DNA from: Mesorhizobium sp. WSM4904
GTDB taxonomy: Bacteria > Pseudomonadota > Alphaproteobacteria > Rhizobiales > Rhizobiaceae
Direction: 5' to 3'
NCBI RefSeq assembly: GCF_029674545.1
Contig: NZ_CP121354.1
Span: 6,333,001 to 6,397,000 of the forward strand
DNA: 64,000 nucleotides
Of the stretch, positions 38,269 to 47,224 are shown one piece after another. Under the pieces are notes generated by a model. The model was not told the origin of the DNA. It saw only the letters and a list, made by a program, of their open reading frames with translations, and searched no databases. The translations under genes were made by a program, and so were the position numbers. The stretch's first letter is position 1; each line of letters begins with the position of its first letter.

Positions 38269-38592
38269 AACGCCCACCTTTGACTGTGGACGCTACCAAT
38301 CTTGTCTCAAATTATCGGAAAGGAAGGTGGGAAAATTTCCGCGAATCAATCTATTCTGTTTTCTATCAAATTTTATTCAAATTTATACTTCTATTTACCA
38401 AACCTGATTCGCGCTCCGAAATTGATCCGGCGCGGTTTCGGAGAATACATAACTGCATATATCATGCGGATTTACCAAGTGTAAAAAATGCAAATCTCTA
38501 CATATTCGAGTATATGAAATAAGTTGAAGCTCTGTTGCAAAGTTCGGGCCTCGCATGTCTCTTTCCGGGAAATGCCGAAGGGGGCTTGAGCT
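38269..38592. promoter_or_regulatory. AT-rich divergent promoter region of protease and adhesin
   Basis: The 324 bases between the LapG-like gene and the adhesin are the AT-richest stretch in the island. They include runs such as TTTTATTCAAATTTATACTT near 38370 and TATGAAATAAG near 38513, an abrupt drop from the flanking high GC. No gene is visible. Such tracts are typical targets of MucR/Ros or H-NS-like silencers in alphaproteobacteria; which protein acts here is unknown. GAAGGGGG near 38578 is the adhesin ribosome site. Confidence 0.55.
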
Positions 38593-41500
38593 ATGACGAC
38601 CAGTATCGAATTCGACGCCGTTTCCAATTCCTGGGACGACCACTCGACCGTTGGCGAACATCCGATCCCGGCGGGCGTGCAAGTCGCCCAGGCCGCCAGC
38701 GGCCAGCCCGCGGGCGAGCCGGTGCCGGTCGATGTCGGCAAAGGCGCGCCGGCACAGGGCGCCGACAATGCACAGGGTGCGAACAAGCCGGCGGCGGACG
38801 CCAATGCTCCTGCCGCAAACGCGCCGGCGGCGAATGCCGCGGCCTCGAACGTTCCGCATGAATATCACGCCGACGCCGGCAATGTCGTGAAGCTTCCGGC
38901 CAATGTGTCGATCGACAACATCAAGGTCGAAGGGCACAACCTCGTGCTGCAGCAGCCCGACGGATCCGAGATCGTCATCAAGGACGGCGCGCTGAACGTG
39001 CCGACCTTCATCATCGGCGATGTCGAGGTGCCGCGCGTCGCCCTAATCGCCGCTCTTGAAGCGAGCCATGTCGATGTCGCCTTTGGCGCCGACGGCTCGA
39101 TCTCGGCCGGCGGAAACGGCTCGCCGAGCAGCGCCGGCGGCAATTTCGAGCATCCCGCAGGCGGGATCGGCGACGGCTTCGGCCTGACCTCGCTGCTGCC
39201 GCCGACGGACCTGGCGTTCGGCCAGCCGGACCATCGCGAGCTGTTCCCGGGCCTTCTGCCCGACTCGACGCCGTCGATCATCGACCTGACGCCAGAGGCC
39301 GGCGGCGGCGACACCATCGTCAATGAAAAAGGCCTGCCGGAAGGTTCCGGCGAGGTGGCGGCGCCGGGCGTCGACGGCGACCCCTCCGAACACAACACGG
39401 GCACCTTCACTATCTCCTCCCCCGACGGGGTCGGCTCGCTGACCATCGCCGGCCAGGTGATTTCGGGCGCCGCCCTTGCCAACAGCGCGTCGACGCCGAT
39501 CGAAATCACCACGCCGCTCGGCAACACGCTGACCATCAACGGCTACGACGCCGCGACCGGCCAGGTGAGCTACAGCTACACGCTGGAGCATGGCAAGACC
39601 CACCCCGGCGCAGGCACCGATTCCATTTTCGACAACATGACGGTGACGGTCACCGACACCGATGGCGACGTCTCCGCTCCCGGCACGCTGTCGGTGCGGA
39701 TCGTCGATGATGTTCCGACGGCGCATAACGACAGCGCCACGCAGGCGAGCGAGAACGCAGCCGTGACGGTGGACGTGTTCGCCAACGACGTGCCCGGCGC
39801 GGACGGCGTCAACATCGCCGATCCGACCAAGGTGAGCCTGGTGGCGAACTCGCTGACCGGCTCCGGAGCGGTCACCTACAACAATGACGGCACCTTCACC
39901 TACACGCCGGCCGCCGGCGAACAGGGCACGGTGACGTTCCAGTACCAGATCGTCGACGGCGACGGCGACCCGTCGGTGGCGACGGTGACGATCAACCTGC
40001 TGAACGACTCGACGCCGACGATCGAGATCGGCGCGGGCTCCGACACCAGCGTCAACGAAGCGGGCCTTCCGGCGCGCGGCATCGAGCCTGCGGGCTCGGA
40101 CGAAATCGCCGACAACAACGGCACCAACAACAGCGACCCGAGCGAGACCGCGACAGGTTCGCTCAACATCACCACGGGCGGCGACACGATCGGCCACCTC
40201 TATGTGACCGACAAGAACAACGTCCAGATCGAGGTGACCAATGCGGCCGGCGGCATCCTGGTGCACGGCCAGTACGGCGACCTGACCATCACCGGCACGC
40301 CGGCGACCGGCTACACCTATTCCTACACGCTGCTCGACAACACCTCGGGCAACGGCACCCATGACGACTTCGCGGTGCAGGTCGTGGACTCCGACGGCGA
40401 TCCCGCCTCCACCACGCTCACCATCGACATCGTCAACGACGTGCCGCATGCAGCGAACGACAGCGCCACGCAGGCGAGCGAGAACGCAGCCGTGACGGTG
40501 AACGTGTCCGCCAACGACGTGCCCGGCGCGGACGGCGTCAACGTCGCCGATGCGACCAAGGTCAGCCTGGTGGCGAACTCGCTGACCGGCTCCGGAGCGG
40601 TGACCTACAACAATGACGGCACCTTCACCTACACGCCGGCCGCCGGCGAACAGGGCACGGTGACGTTCCAGTACCAGATCGTCGACGGCGACGGCGACCC
40701 GTCGGTGGCGACGGTGACGATCAACCTGCTGAAAGATTCGACGCCCACCATCGATGTGACGCCCGACAATCCCGACGTGTCCGGCCACAGCGCGGCGAAC
40801 GAAGCCGGCCTTCCGCCGCATGACGGCCTGCCGGCGGGCTCGGGCGAGACCGCCGACGGCGACGGCGCCAACAACAGCGACACCAGCGAGACGACGACGG
40901 GCGCGCTGACGATCACCACTGGCAGCGACACGATCAGCCACCTCTATCTGACCGACAAGGACAACAACCAGGTCGATGTGACCAATGGCGGCCTGGTGCA
41001 TGGCCAGTACGGCGACCTGACCATCACCGGCACGCCGGCGACCGGCTACACCTATTCCTACACGCTGCTCGACAGCACCTCTGGTAACGGCACCCATGAC
41101 GACTTCGCCGTCCAGGTCGTGGACTCCGACGGCGATCCCGCCTCCGCCACGCTCACCATCGACATCGTCAACGACGTGCCGACGGCGTATGCCGATAACG
41201 GCAACGTCAACGAAGGTGCTTTGCTCACAGTGACGGCGGCGGCCGGCGTGCTGTCGAACGACGTGGCCGGCGCCGACGGCTTTGCCATCGGCGGCGGCGT
41301 GGTCGGCGTGCGCCTGGCGAACGGCGACACCACGACCGCGGTCACCACCGGCGCCGGCACCGACATCGCCGGCCTGCACGGCACGCTGCATCTCAACGCC
41401 GACGGCTCCTACACCTACCAGTCGACGGCCAACGCCATCTCCTCGGCGACCACCGACGTGTTCGTCTACACCATCAAGGACGGCGACGGCGACCTGTCGA

Positions 41501-44500
41501 CCACCACGCTGACCATCAACCTGGCGGATGCCGGGCTGGTCGCGCCGGCCGACAACGACGCCACCGTCAACGAGGCCGCGCTCGACACCACAACCACCGG
41601 CGCCGACCTGACGCACGGAACCGTGACCGGCTCGCTGCCGAACCTGGCGACCGAGACCGATGCCTCAAACCAGCTCAACGCATCGGGCGGCGTCGGCGCG
41701 CTCACCTACACGGCGCAGACCATCGTCGGCACCTACGGCACCATCCAGATCAACGCCGACGGCAGCTACGTCTACACGCTGACCAGCAATCACCTCAACG
41801 CGCAGGCCAATGACGGCGTCCAGACCATCTCGGGCCTGGAGAACTTCACCTACACGGTCACCGACAGCGTCGGCAACACAACCACCGGCACCATCACCGT
41901 CAACATCGTCGACGACGTGCCGACGGCGTATGCCGACATCAACGCCGTCACGGAAGGTGCTTTGCTCACGGTGACGGCGGCGGCCGGCGTGCTGTCGAAC
42001 GACGTGGCCGGCGCCGACGGCTTTGCCATCGGCGGCGGCGTGGTCGGCGTGCGCGCGGCGAACGGCGACACCACGACCGCGGTGACCACCGGCGCCGGCA
42101 CCGACATCGCCGGCCTGCACGGCACGCTGCATCTCAACGCCGACGGCTCCTACACCTACCAGTCGACGGCCAACGCCATCTCCTCGGCGACCACCGACAC
42201 GTTCGTCTACACCATCAAGGACGGCGACGGCGACCTGTCGACCACCACGCTGACCATCAACCTGGCGGATGCCGGGCTGGTCGCGCCGGCCGACAACGAC
42301 GCCACCGTCAACGAGGCCGCGCTCGACACCACAACCACCGGCGCCGACCTGACGCACGGAACCGTGACCGGCTCGCTGCCGAACCTGGCGACCGAGACCG
42401 ACGCGAGCAACCAGCTCAACGCCTCGGGCGGCGTCGGCGCGCTCACCTACACGGCGCAGACCATCGTCGGCACCTACGGCACCATCCAGATCAACGCCGA
42501 CGGCAGCTACGTCTACACGCTGACCAGCAATCACCTCAACGCGCAGGCCAATGACGGCGCCCAGACCATCTCGGGCCTGGAGAACTTCACCTATACGGTC
42601 ACCGACAGCGTCGGCAACACAACCACCGGCACCATCACCGTCAACATCGTCGACGACGTGCCGACGGCGTATGCCGATACCGGCAACGTCAACGAAGGTG
42701 CGCTACTCACCGTGCTCGCGGCGGCCGGCGTTCTGGTCAATGATGTCCGCGGCGCGGACGGCGCCACCATCGACGGCGTGCGGGCCGCAGGAGGCGACAC
42801 AACGACAGCGGTAAGCGGCGGCGTCAACACCGATATTATCGGTCTGCACGGCACGCTGCACCTCAACGCCGACGGCTCCTACACCTACCAGTCGACAGCC
42901 AACGCCATCTCCTCGGCGACCACCGACGTGTTCGTCTACACCATCAAGGACGGCGACGGCGACCTGTCGACCACCACGCTGACCATCAACCTGGCGGATG
43001 CCGGGCTGGTCGCGCCGGCCGACAACGACGCCACCGTCAACGAGGCCGCGCTCGACACCACAACCACCGGCGCCGACCTGACGCACGGAACCGTGACCGG
43101 CTCGCTGCCGAACCTGGCGACCGAGACCGATGCCTCAAACCAGCTCAACGCCTCGGGCGGCGTCGGCGCGCTCACCTACACGGCGCAGACCATCGTCGGC
43201 ACCTACGGCACCATCCAGATCAACGCCGACGGCAGCTACGTCTACACGCTGACCAGCAATCACCTCAACGCGCAGGCCAATGACGGCGCCCAGACCATCT
43301 CGGGCCTGGAGAACTTCACCTATACGGTCACCGACAGCGTCGGCAACACAACCACCGGCACCATCACCGTCAACATCGTCGACGACGTGCCGACGGCGTA
43401 TGCCGATACCGGCAACGTCAACGAAGGTGCGCTACTCACCGTGCTCGCGGCGGCCGGCGTTCTGGTCAATGATGTCCGCGGCGCGGACGGTGCCACCATC
43501 GACGGCGTGCGGGCCGCAGGAGGCGACACAACGACAGCGGTAAGCGGCGGCGTCAACACCGATATTATCGGTCTGCACGGCACGCTGCACCTCAACGCCG
43601 ACGGCTCGTATACCTATCAATCGACGGCGCACAGCATCAACGCAAACACGACCGACGTCTTCGTCTACACGATCAAGGACGGTGACGGCGACCTGTCGAC
43701 GACGACCCTGACCATCAACCTGACGGACGTCAACGATCCGCCGGTCGTCGCGAACACCGAGAACTGGATGTCGAGTGACCCGTCACAGCAGACGGGCACG
43801 CCCAGTTATCCTGACGGCTACCCGCTGCTGGTCAATGTCCCGACCGACGCCGACGGCGACAACCTCGTCGTCACCGCGACCGGCGCGATCCCTGCCGGCG
43901 TGTTCTACTTCAACGGCACGAGCTATGTCGCGCTGACCACCGGCACGGTGCTCTACGATCCGTCGAGTGGCATCAACCTGCTGGACGACCTAGTCTACCG
44001 GCCCACGGCGACGCAGAACGACACGGTCAATACCAATCTTTCGCTCGACGTCTATGACGGCACGGTCCATGTCAATCAGACGGTCGGTATCCATGAAGTA
44101 CCGCCGACCAGCCTGCCCAGCGACACCTCGCAGATCGGCAATGGCAATAGCCCGCTGACCTCGGGCAACGATCAGGTTGCAACGCTCCACCTGTCGCAGG
44201 CGACTGTAAATGCGATCACGGCCGATCCGCACGGCTCGACCATTGTTGTCTATACTGATTTCCAGGAATCGCCGTTCAATACGCCAATTCCAGTGAGCGA
44301 GCGGAATCCGGGCGTTTATGGCGATAGCAGCGCAGGCTCGCACCGCGAACAGGAAGTGCAGGTAGAGGTGAGAATCGGCACGGACCGTTTTGCGATCGTC
44401 GAGGACGACACAAGTCCAGGCACGTTCGAGCAGAGCTGGTTCTACGATCCGACGACCGGTTTGATGAAGGCCACCGTCGACTACGACCACATCTACTTGC

Positions 44501-45144
44501 TCGACGCCAGCGGCAATGCGACGAGCACGACGCTTGCTGCCTACCTGATCACGCATCCGCCGTCGGTCAACGATACCTGGACGCTGTCCTATTTCGACAA
44601 CAATGGCGGCAACTACCAGGCGCGTACCGTCAACTTCTCGTTCTTCTCGCATGATCCGGGCGATCCCGGAATCACGGTGAATGGCGGCGCTACGGCCGAC
44701 CAGATCTACGGCACATCCGGCGTGGATCACCTCTATGGCAATGGCGGCAACGACGTCATCATCGGCCGAGGCGGCAACGACATCATCGACGGCGGAGCCG
44801 GCAACGACCTTCTCATCGGCGGCGCAGGGGCGGACACGCTCACCGGCGGCACCGGCGCCGACACGTTCAAGCTCGACCACCTCGAACTGAACATCAAGGA
44901 TCTCATCACCGACTACCATAGTGGCGAAGGAGACAAGATCGACCTGACCGCGCTGTTCGAGACGGCGCCTGCCGGCAACATCAGCGACTACGTGCACTAT
45001 ACCAACGGCACTGTGAGCGTCGACGCCAACGGCACGACCGGCGGTGCCAATTTCGTGGACGTGGCGCAACTCACGAACCCGCCTGCCACCATCACGATAC
45101 TTTACGATGACAGCACGCATACACAGCACACAACCACGATTTAA
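38593..45144 (+). CDS. Giant RTX adhesin exported by type I secretion
   Basis: The 2183-residue protein has no Sec signal. An Ala/Pro-rich N-terminus is followed by a small domain at about residues 95-155 (VSIDNIKVEGHNLVLQQPDG) seen in BapA/LapA-like proteins. Next come two T1SS-143-type repeats (with GTVTFQYQIVDGDGDPSVAT), then VCBS-like repeats in 247-, 247- and 243-residue units (GLHGTLHLNADGSYTYQST). The C-terminal RTX calcium-binding block is at about 2029-2093 (GNGGNDVIIGRGGNDIIDGG). Together with the T1SS genes and LapG-like protease it forms a biofilm-adhesion system. Acidic and Cys-free in what I read. Confidence 0.93.
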   Translation: MTTSIEFDAVSNSWDDHSTVGEHPIPAGVQVAQAASGQPAGEPVPVDVGKGAPAQGADNAQGANKPAADANAPAANAPAANAAASNVPHEYHADAGNVVKLPANVSIDNIKVEGHNLVLQQPDGSEIVIKDGALNVPTFIIGDVEVPRVALIAALEASHVDVAFGADGSISAGGNGSPSSAGGNFEHPAGGIGDGFGLTSLLPPTDLAFGQPDHRELFPGLLPDSTPSIIDLTPEAGGGDTIVNEKGLPEGSGEVAAPGVDGDPSEHNTGTFTISSPDGVGSLTIAGQVISGAALANSASTPIEITTPLGNTLTINGYDAATGQVSYSYTLEHGKTHPGAGTDSIFDNMTVTVTDTDGDVSAPGTLSVRIVDDVPTAHNDSATQASENAAVTVDVFANDVPGADGVNIADPTKVSLVANSLTGSGAVTYNNDGTFTYTPAAGEQGTVTFQYQIVDGDGDPSVATVTINLLNDSTPTIEIGAGSDTSVNEAGLPARGIEPAGSDEIADNNGTNNSDPSETATGSLNITTGGDTIGHLYVTDKNNVQIEVTNAAGGILVHGQYGDLTITGTPATGYTYSYTLLDNTSGNGTHDDFAVQVVDSDGDPASTTLTIDIVNDVPHAANDSATQASENAAVTVNVSANDVPGADGVNVADATKVSLVANSLTGSGAVTYNNDGTFTYTPAAGEQGTVTFQYQIVDGDGDPSVATVTINLLKDSTPTIDVTPDNPDVSGHSAANEAGLPPHDGLPAGSGETADGDGANNSDTSETTTGALTITTGSDTISHLYLTDKDNNQVDVTNGGLVHGQYGDLTITGTPATGYTYSYTLLDSTSGNGTHDDFAVQVVDSDGDPASATLTIDIVNDVPTAYADNGNVNEGALLTVTAAAGVLSNDVAGADGFAIGGGVVGVRLANGDTTTAVTTGAGTDIAGLHGTLHLNADGSYTYQSTANAISSATTDVFVYTIKDGDGDLSTTTLTINLADAGLVAPADNDATVNEAALDTTTTGADLTHGTVTGSLPNLATETDASNQLNASGGVGALTYTAQTIVGTYGTIQINADGSYVYTLTSNHLNAQANDGVQTISGLENFTYTVTDSVGNTTTGTITVNIVDDVPTAYADINAVTEGALLTVTAAAGVLSNDVAGADGFAIGGGVVGVRAANGDTTTAVTTGAGTDIAGLHGTLHLNADGSYTYQSTANAISSATTDTFVYTIKDGDGDLSTTTLTINLADAGLVAPADNDATVNEAALDTTTTGADLTHGTVTGSLPNLATETDASNQLNASGGVGALTYTAQTIVGTYGTIQINADGSYVYTLTSNHLNAQANDGAQTISGLENFTYTVTDSVGNTTTGTITVNIVDDVPTAYADTGNVNEGALLTVLAAAGVLVNDVRGADGATIDGVRAAGGDTTTAVSGGVNTDIIGLHGTLHLNADGSYTYQSTANAISSATTDVFVYTIKDGDGDLSTTTLTINLADAGLVAPADNDATVNEAALDTTTTGADLTHGTVTGSLPNLATETDASNQLNASGGVGALTYTAQTIVGTYGTIQINADGSYVYTLTSNHLNAQANDGAQTISGLENFTYTVTDSVGNTTTGTITVNIVDDVPTAYADTGNVNEGALLTVLAAAGVLVNDVRGADGATIDGVRAAGGDTTTAVSGGVNTDIIGLHGTLHLNADGSYTYQSTAHSINANTTDVFVYTIKDGDGDLSTTTLTINLTDVNDPPVVANTENWMSSDPSQQTGTPSYPDGYPLLVNVPTDADGDNLVVTATGAIPAGVFYFNGTSYVALTTGTVLYDPSSGINLLDDLVYRPTATQNDTVNTNLSLDVYDGTVHVNQTVGIHEVPPTSLPSDTSQIGNGNSPLTSGNDQVATLHLSQATVNAITADPHGSTIVVYTDFQESPFNTPIPVSERNPGVYGDSSAGSHREQEVQVEVRIGTDRFAIVEDDTSPGTFEQSWFYDPTTGLMKATVDYDHIYLLDASGNATSTTLAAYLITHPPSVNDTWTLSYFDNNGGNYQARTVNFSFFSHDPGDPGITVNGGATADQIYGTSGVDHLYGNGGNDVIIGRGGNDIIDGGAGNDLLIGGAGADTLTGGTGADTFKLDHLELNIKDLITDYHSGEGDKIDLTALFETAPAGNISDYVHYTNGTVSVDANGTTGGANFVDVAQLTNPPATITILYDDSTHTQHTTTI
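41176..43740 (+). repeat. Nearly identical tandem repeats inside the adhesin gene (3.5 units)
   Basis: Units start at the shared GTGCCGACGGCGTATGCCGA: 41176, 41917, 42658 and 43387, giving lengths of 741, 741 and 729 bases plus a partial unit of about 350 bases. Units 3 and 4 differ at only about one base over their first ~230 bases, and the second half of each unit is almost unchanged. All lengths are multiples of three, so recombination would change adhesin length in frame. Confidence 0.95.
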
Positions 45145-45216
45145 TGCTTATACGCAGCCACACTCCCATGCTATGCATAAGCAACGCATGAATTCGCAAT
45201 TCGAAGAGGGGCTTAC

Positions 45217-45585
45217 ATGAGACATTCCGCAAGACTTTTGGCATCAGTCACGGCGCTGCTCTTGGCTGGATCGACCGGCTTTGCCGCCGACATCATCGGC
45301 GAGCCGGCGGTGAACTATTGCCGCACCGTCGGCACCTCCGACCTGGTGCTGACCGACAACATGGTCGAGCTCAAGGACAGGGTGGTGAAGCTGATGGACG
45401 ACTCGATAGCCGTCGCCAACAGTCCGGAATGGATCAACTCGTCGCGTCCGGCCTTCGTCTGGGCGTCGGAAGCCAAGGTCGCCTGCGGCAAGGCCTATGG
45501 CTACCTCAAGACGAACTACAAGGACGAGGACTACCTCAACAAATGCGAGTGCTTCCACGACCGCATGGTCGAGTACATGCACTGA
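45217..45585 (+). CDS. Small secreted Cys-containing protein, function unknown
   Basis: The 122-residue precursor has a clear signal peptide (LLASVTALLLAGSTGFAADI, cleavage near residue 24). The mature part has four Cys (YCRTVG, VACGKAY and the pair in NKCECFHD), probably two disulfides, so it is likely periplasmic or secreted. AGAGGGG ribosome site before ATG 45217. It lies 72 bases after the adhesin and could be co-transcribed, but I recognise no family and cannot tie it to adhesion. Confidence 0.75.
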   Translation: MRHSARLLASVTALLLAGSTGFAADIIGEPAVNYCRTVGTSDLVLTDNMVELKDRVVKLMDDSIAVANSPEWINSSRPAFVWASEAKVACGKAYGYLKTNYKDEDYLNKCECFHDRMVEYMH

Positions 45586-45611
45586 GCTGACGGGCGCGCC
45601 GACCGGCTGCG

Positions 45612-46916
45612 ATGATGGACATGGGAGCCTGGGCGGGGGCGAGTGTTTTCGCGCGCCCGGCGTTCGGCTTCGTGCATGCCGACGCGGCGCCGCAAACTGG
45701 TTTCCGGCGCAGGTGCCCGTTGGCCTTGGCACTCGCTTTTGTCGTTGCCGCGGCCGGCTGCCAGTCGAAGAGCGGCGCGTCGGACGTGCTCGACCCTTCC
45801 GCGATCGCCGCGCCGGCAAGCCAGGCCGGCAGCACCACCACCACGGCGCCCGCGCAGCTGACCGCCACCTCCGCCGCCGCGCCGAAGGGCAATCTGACGC
45901 TCGGCAGCGGCCCGACCAAAATCACCATGCTTTTGCCGCTGTCGGCCCCGGGAAGCGCCGGCGAGGACGGCCGGAAGATGTATGACGCCGCAAGGCTCGC
46001 GATGACCGATCTCGGCGACAAGCTGTTGACGCTGACGATCGAGGACACGCGCGGCGACAGCGGTTATGCCAAGGATCTGGCGGTGAAGGCGATCACCTCG
46101 GGTGGCGCGAAGGCGATCATCGGGCCGGACGAGCTCGCGGCGGCGCAGCACCTCGCCAAGCTCTCCGGCACGCAGCGGCCGCCGGTGCTGGCGCTGGCCG
46201 ACAATTTCGCCGGCGGCCCCGGCGTCTATTCGGTGCGGCTGAGCGAGGCCGACAGCGCGGCCGCGGGCGCGGCAGCGGTGGCCGGCAAAGGCGCCAGGAA
46301 ATTCGTGCTCCTGGTGCCGGCGGGTTCGAATGCCGGCGCGATCGAGGCCCGTGTCGGCAACGCGCTCAGCATCTATGGCGCGGCGCTTGCCGTCACGCTG
46401 CCCTATTCGGCGTCGGACGGCGCCAAGGTGGTGTCCGACATGGGCTCGCTGGTCGAGGCGCCCGACGCCGTGATCGTGGCCGGCGGCGACGGCAGCCCGA
46501 TGCCCGTGCTTGCGGCGTTGAAGGCGAAAGGCATTCCCGGCAAGGCCGTGACGCTGATCGGCACCGACCGCTGGCTGGAGCGGCCGATCGATCCGCTCTA
46601 CGAGGGCGCCTATATCGCGACGCTCGACCAGGGCGAGACCGGGCCGATCGCCGACCGCTTCAAGGCGACCTACAATTACCAGCCCGACGTCAACGTCGCC
46701 TACGCCTACGACATGGTGGCGCTGTCGGCCGGCATTGCGAGCTCGGTCGGCCCGAACGGTTTTTCCAAGCAGGTGTTGGAGAACGCAAGCGGCTTCCGCG
46801 GCTCGACCGGCCTGTTCCGCTTCCGCGCCGACGGCTCGAGCCAAAGATCGATGCCGTTCTTCAGGATCGAAAAGGGCAAGCTGAAGCTGGTGGAGAAGCA
46901 GACCTCGGGGTTTTGA
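45612..46916 (+). CDS. Periplasmic-binding-fold lipoprotein, PBP-activator (LpoA/LppC)-like
   Basis: A 434-residue lipoprotein with lipobox VAAAGC (Cys at about residue 50), a Thr/Ala-rich linker, then a type I periplasmic-binding fold (KITMLLPLSAPGSAGEDGRK, KAIIGPDELAAAQHLAKLSG, VNVAYAYDMVALSAGI). Relatives are annotated as penicillin-binding-protein activators or branched-amino-acid-type binding proteins. The signal region is unusually far from the first ATG; GTG 45672 would give a normal-length lipoprotein signal and may be the true start. Role in cell-wall synthesis is inferred. Confidence 0.82.
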   Translation: MMDMGAWAGASVFARPAFGFVHADAAPQTGFRRRCPLALALAFVVAAAGCQSKSGASDVLDPSAIAAPASQAGSTTTTAPAQLTATSAAAPKGNLTLGSGPTKITMLLPLSAPGSAGEDGRKMYDAARLAMTDLGDKLLTLTIEDTRGDSGYAKDLAVKAITSGGAKAIIGPDELAAAQHLAKLSGTQRPPVLALADNFAGGPGVYSVRLSEADSAAAGAAAVAGKGARKFVLLVPAGSNAGAIEARVGNALSIYGAALAVTLPYSASDGAKVVSDMGSLVEAPDAVIVAGGDGSPMPVLAALKAKGIPGKAVTLIGTDRWLERPIDPLYEGAYIATLDQGETGPIADRFKATYNYQPDVNVAYAYDMVALSAGIASSVGPNGFSKQVLENASGFRGSTGLFRFRADGSSQRSMPFFRIEKGKLKLVEKQTSGF

Positions 46917-46938
46917 ATTTCACTGGAGGCGGGGTTCG

Positions 46939-47112
46939 GTGGATTTTCTTAAGAAGCTTCTCATTCTGGCCGTCGTCGGGGCGGTGGGAGCCGGTGCCGT
47001 CGCGCTCATGGAACGGCTGATGTTCGAGGCACCAACACCTGCCGTATCCGGCGAGCCGCCATCTATCATCCCGAAGAAGCCGGCGCGGCAATGGAAATGG
47101 CGCCTGACATAG
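46939..47112 (+). CDS. Small membrane protein (57 residues), function unknown
   Basis: A GTG start at 46939 with GGAGG ten bases upstream opens a 57-codon frame ending TAG 47110-47112. It begins VDFLKKLLILAVVGAVGAGA: a short charged start, one membrane span (about residues 6-24), then a Pro-rich tail ending RQWKWRLT. It starts 22 bases after the PBP-activator-like gene on the same strand, so likely the same operon. I recognise no family. The amphipathic/basic layout resembles small membrane regulators, but that is a guess. Confidence 0.6.
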   Translation: MDFLKKLLILAVVGAVGAGAVALMERLMFEAPTPAVSGEPPSIIPKKPARQWKWRLT

Positions 47113-47224
47113 TTGCCGATTTTGCTCGGACTTGTGCCTTTGCGCGCAACCTCAGTGGGCATCCATGTTTGGTACGAGCGAACGTCGTGCCTTGAAGGAA
47201 AACGTCGCCAAGAATCAAATGGCC

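Noticed and set aside
39043..41616. 857-codon open frame on the minus strand inside the adhesin gene
   Set aside because: Antisense shadow of GC-rich repeated coding sequence. It is Gly/Arg/Val-rich, has no family motif, and repeats in step with the adhesin units.
41176..43740. Regular repeats considered as a CRISPR-like or mobile array
   Set aside because: Units of 729-741 bases are in frame within one protein and encode VCBS-type domains.
45144..45195. Possible terminator after the adhesin (TGCTTAT ... ATAAGCA)
   Set aside because: The stem is short and AT-rich, the loop is long and no T-run follows.
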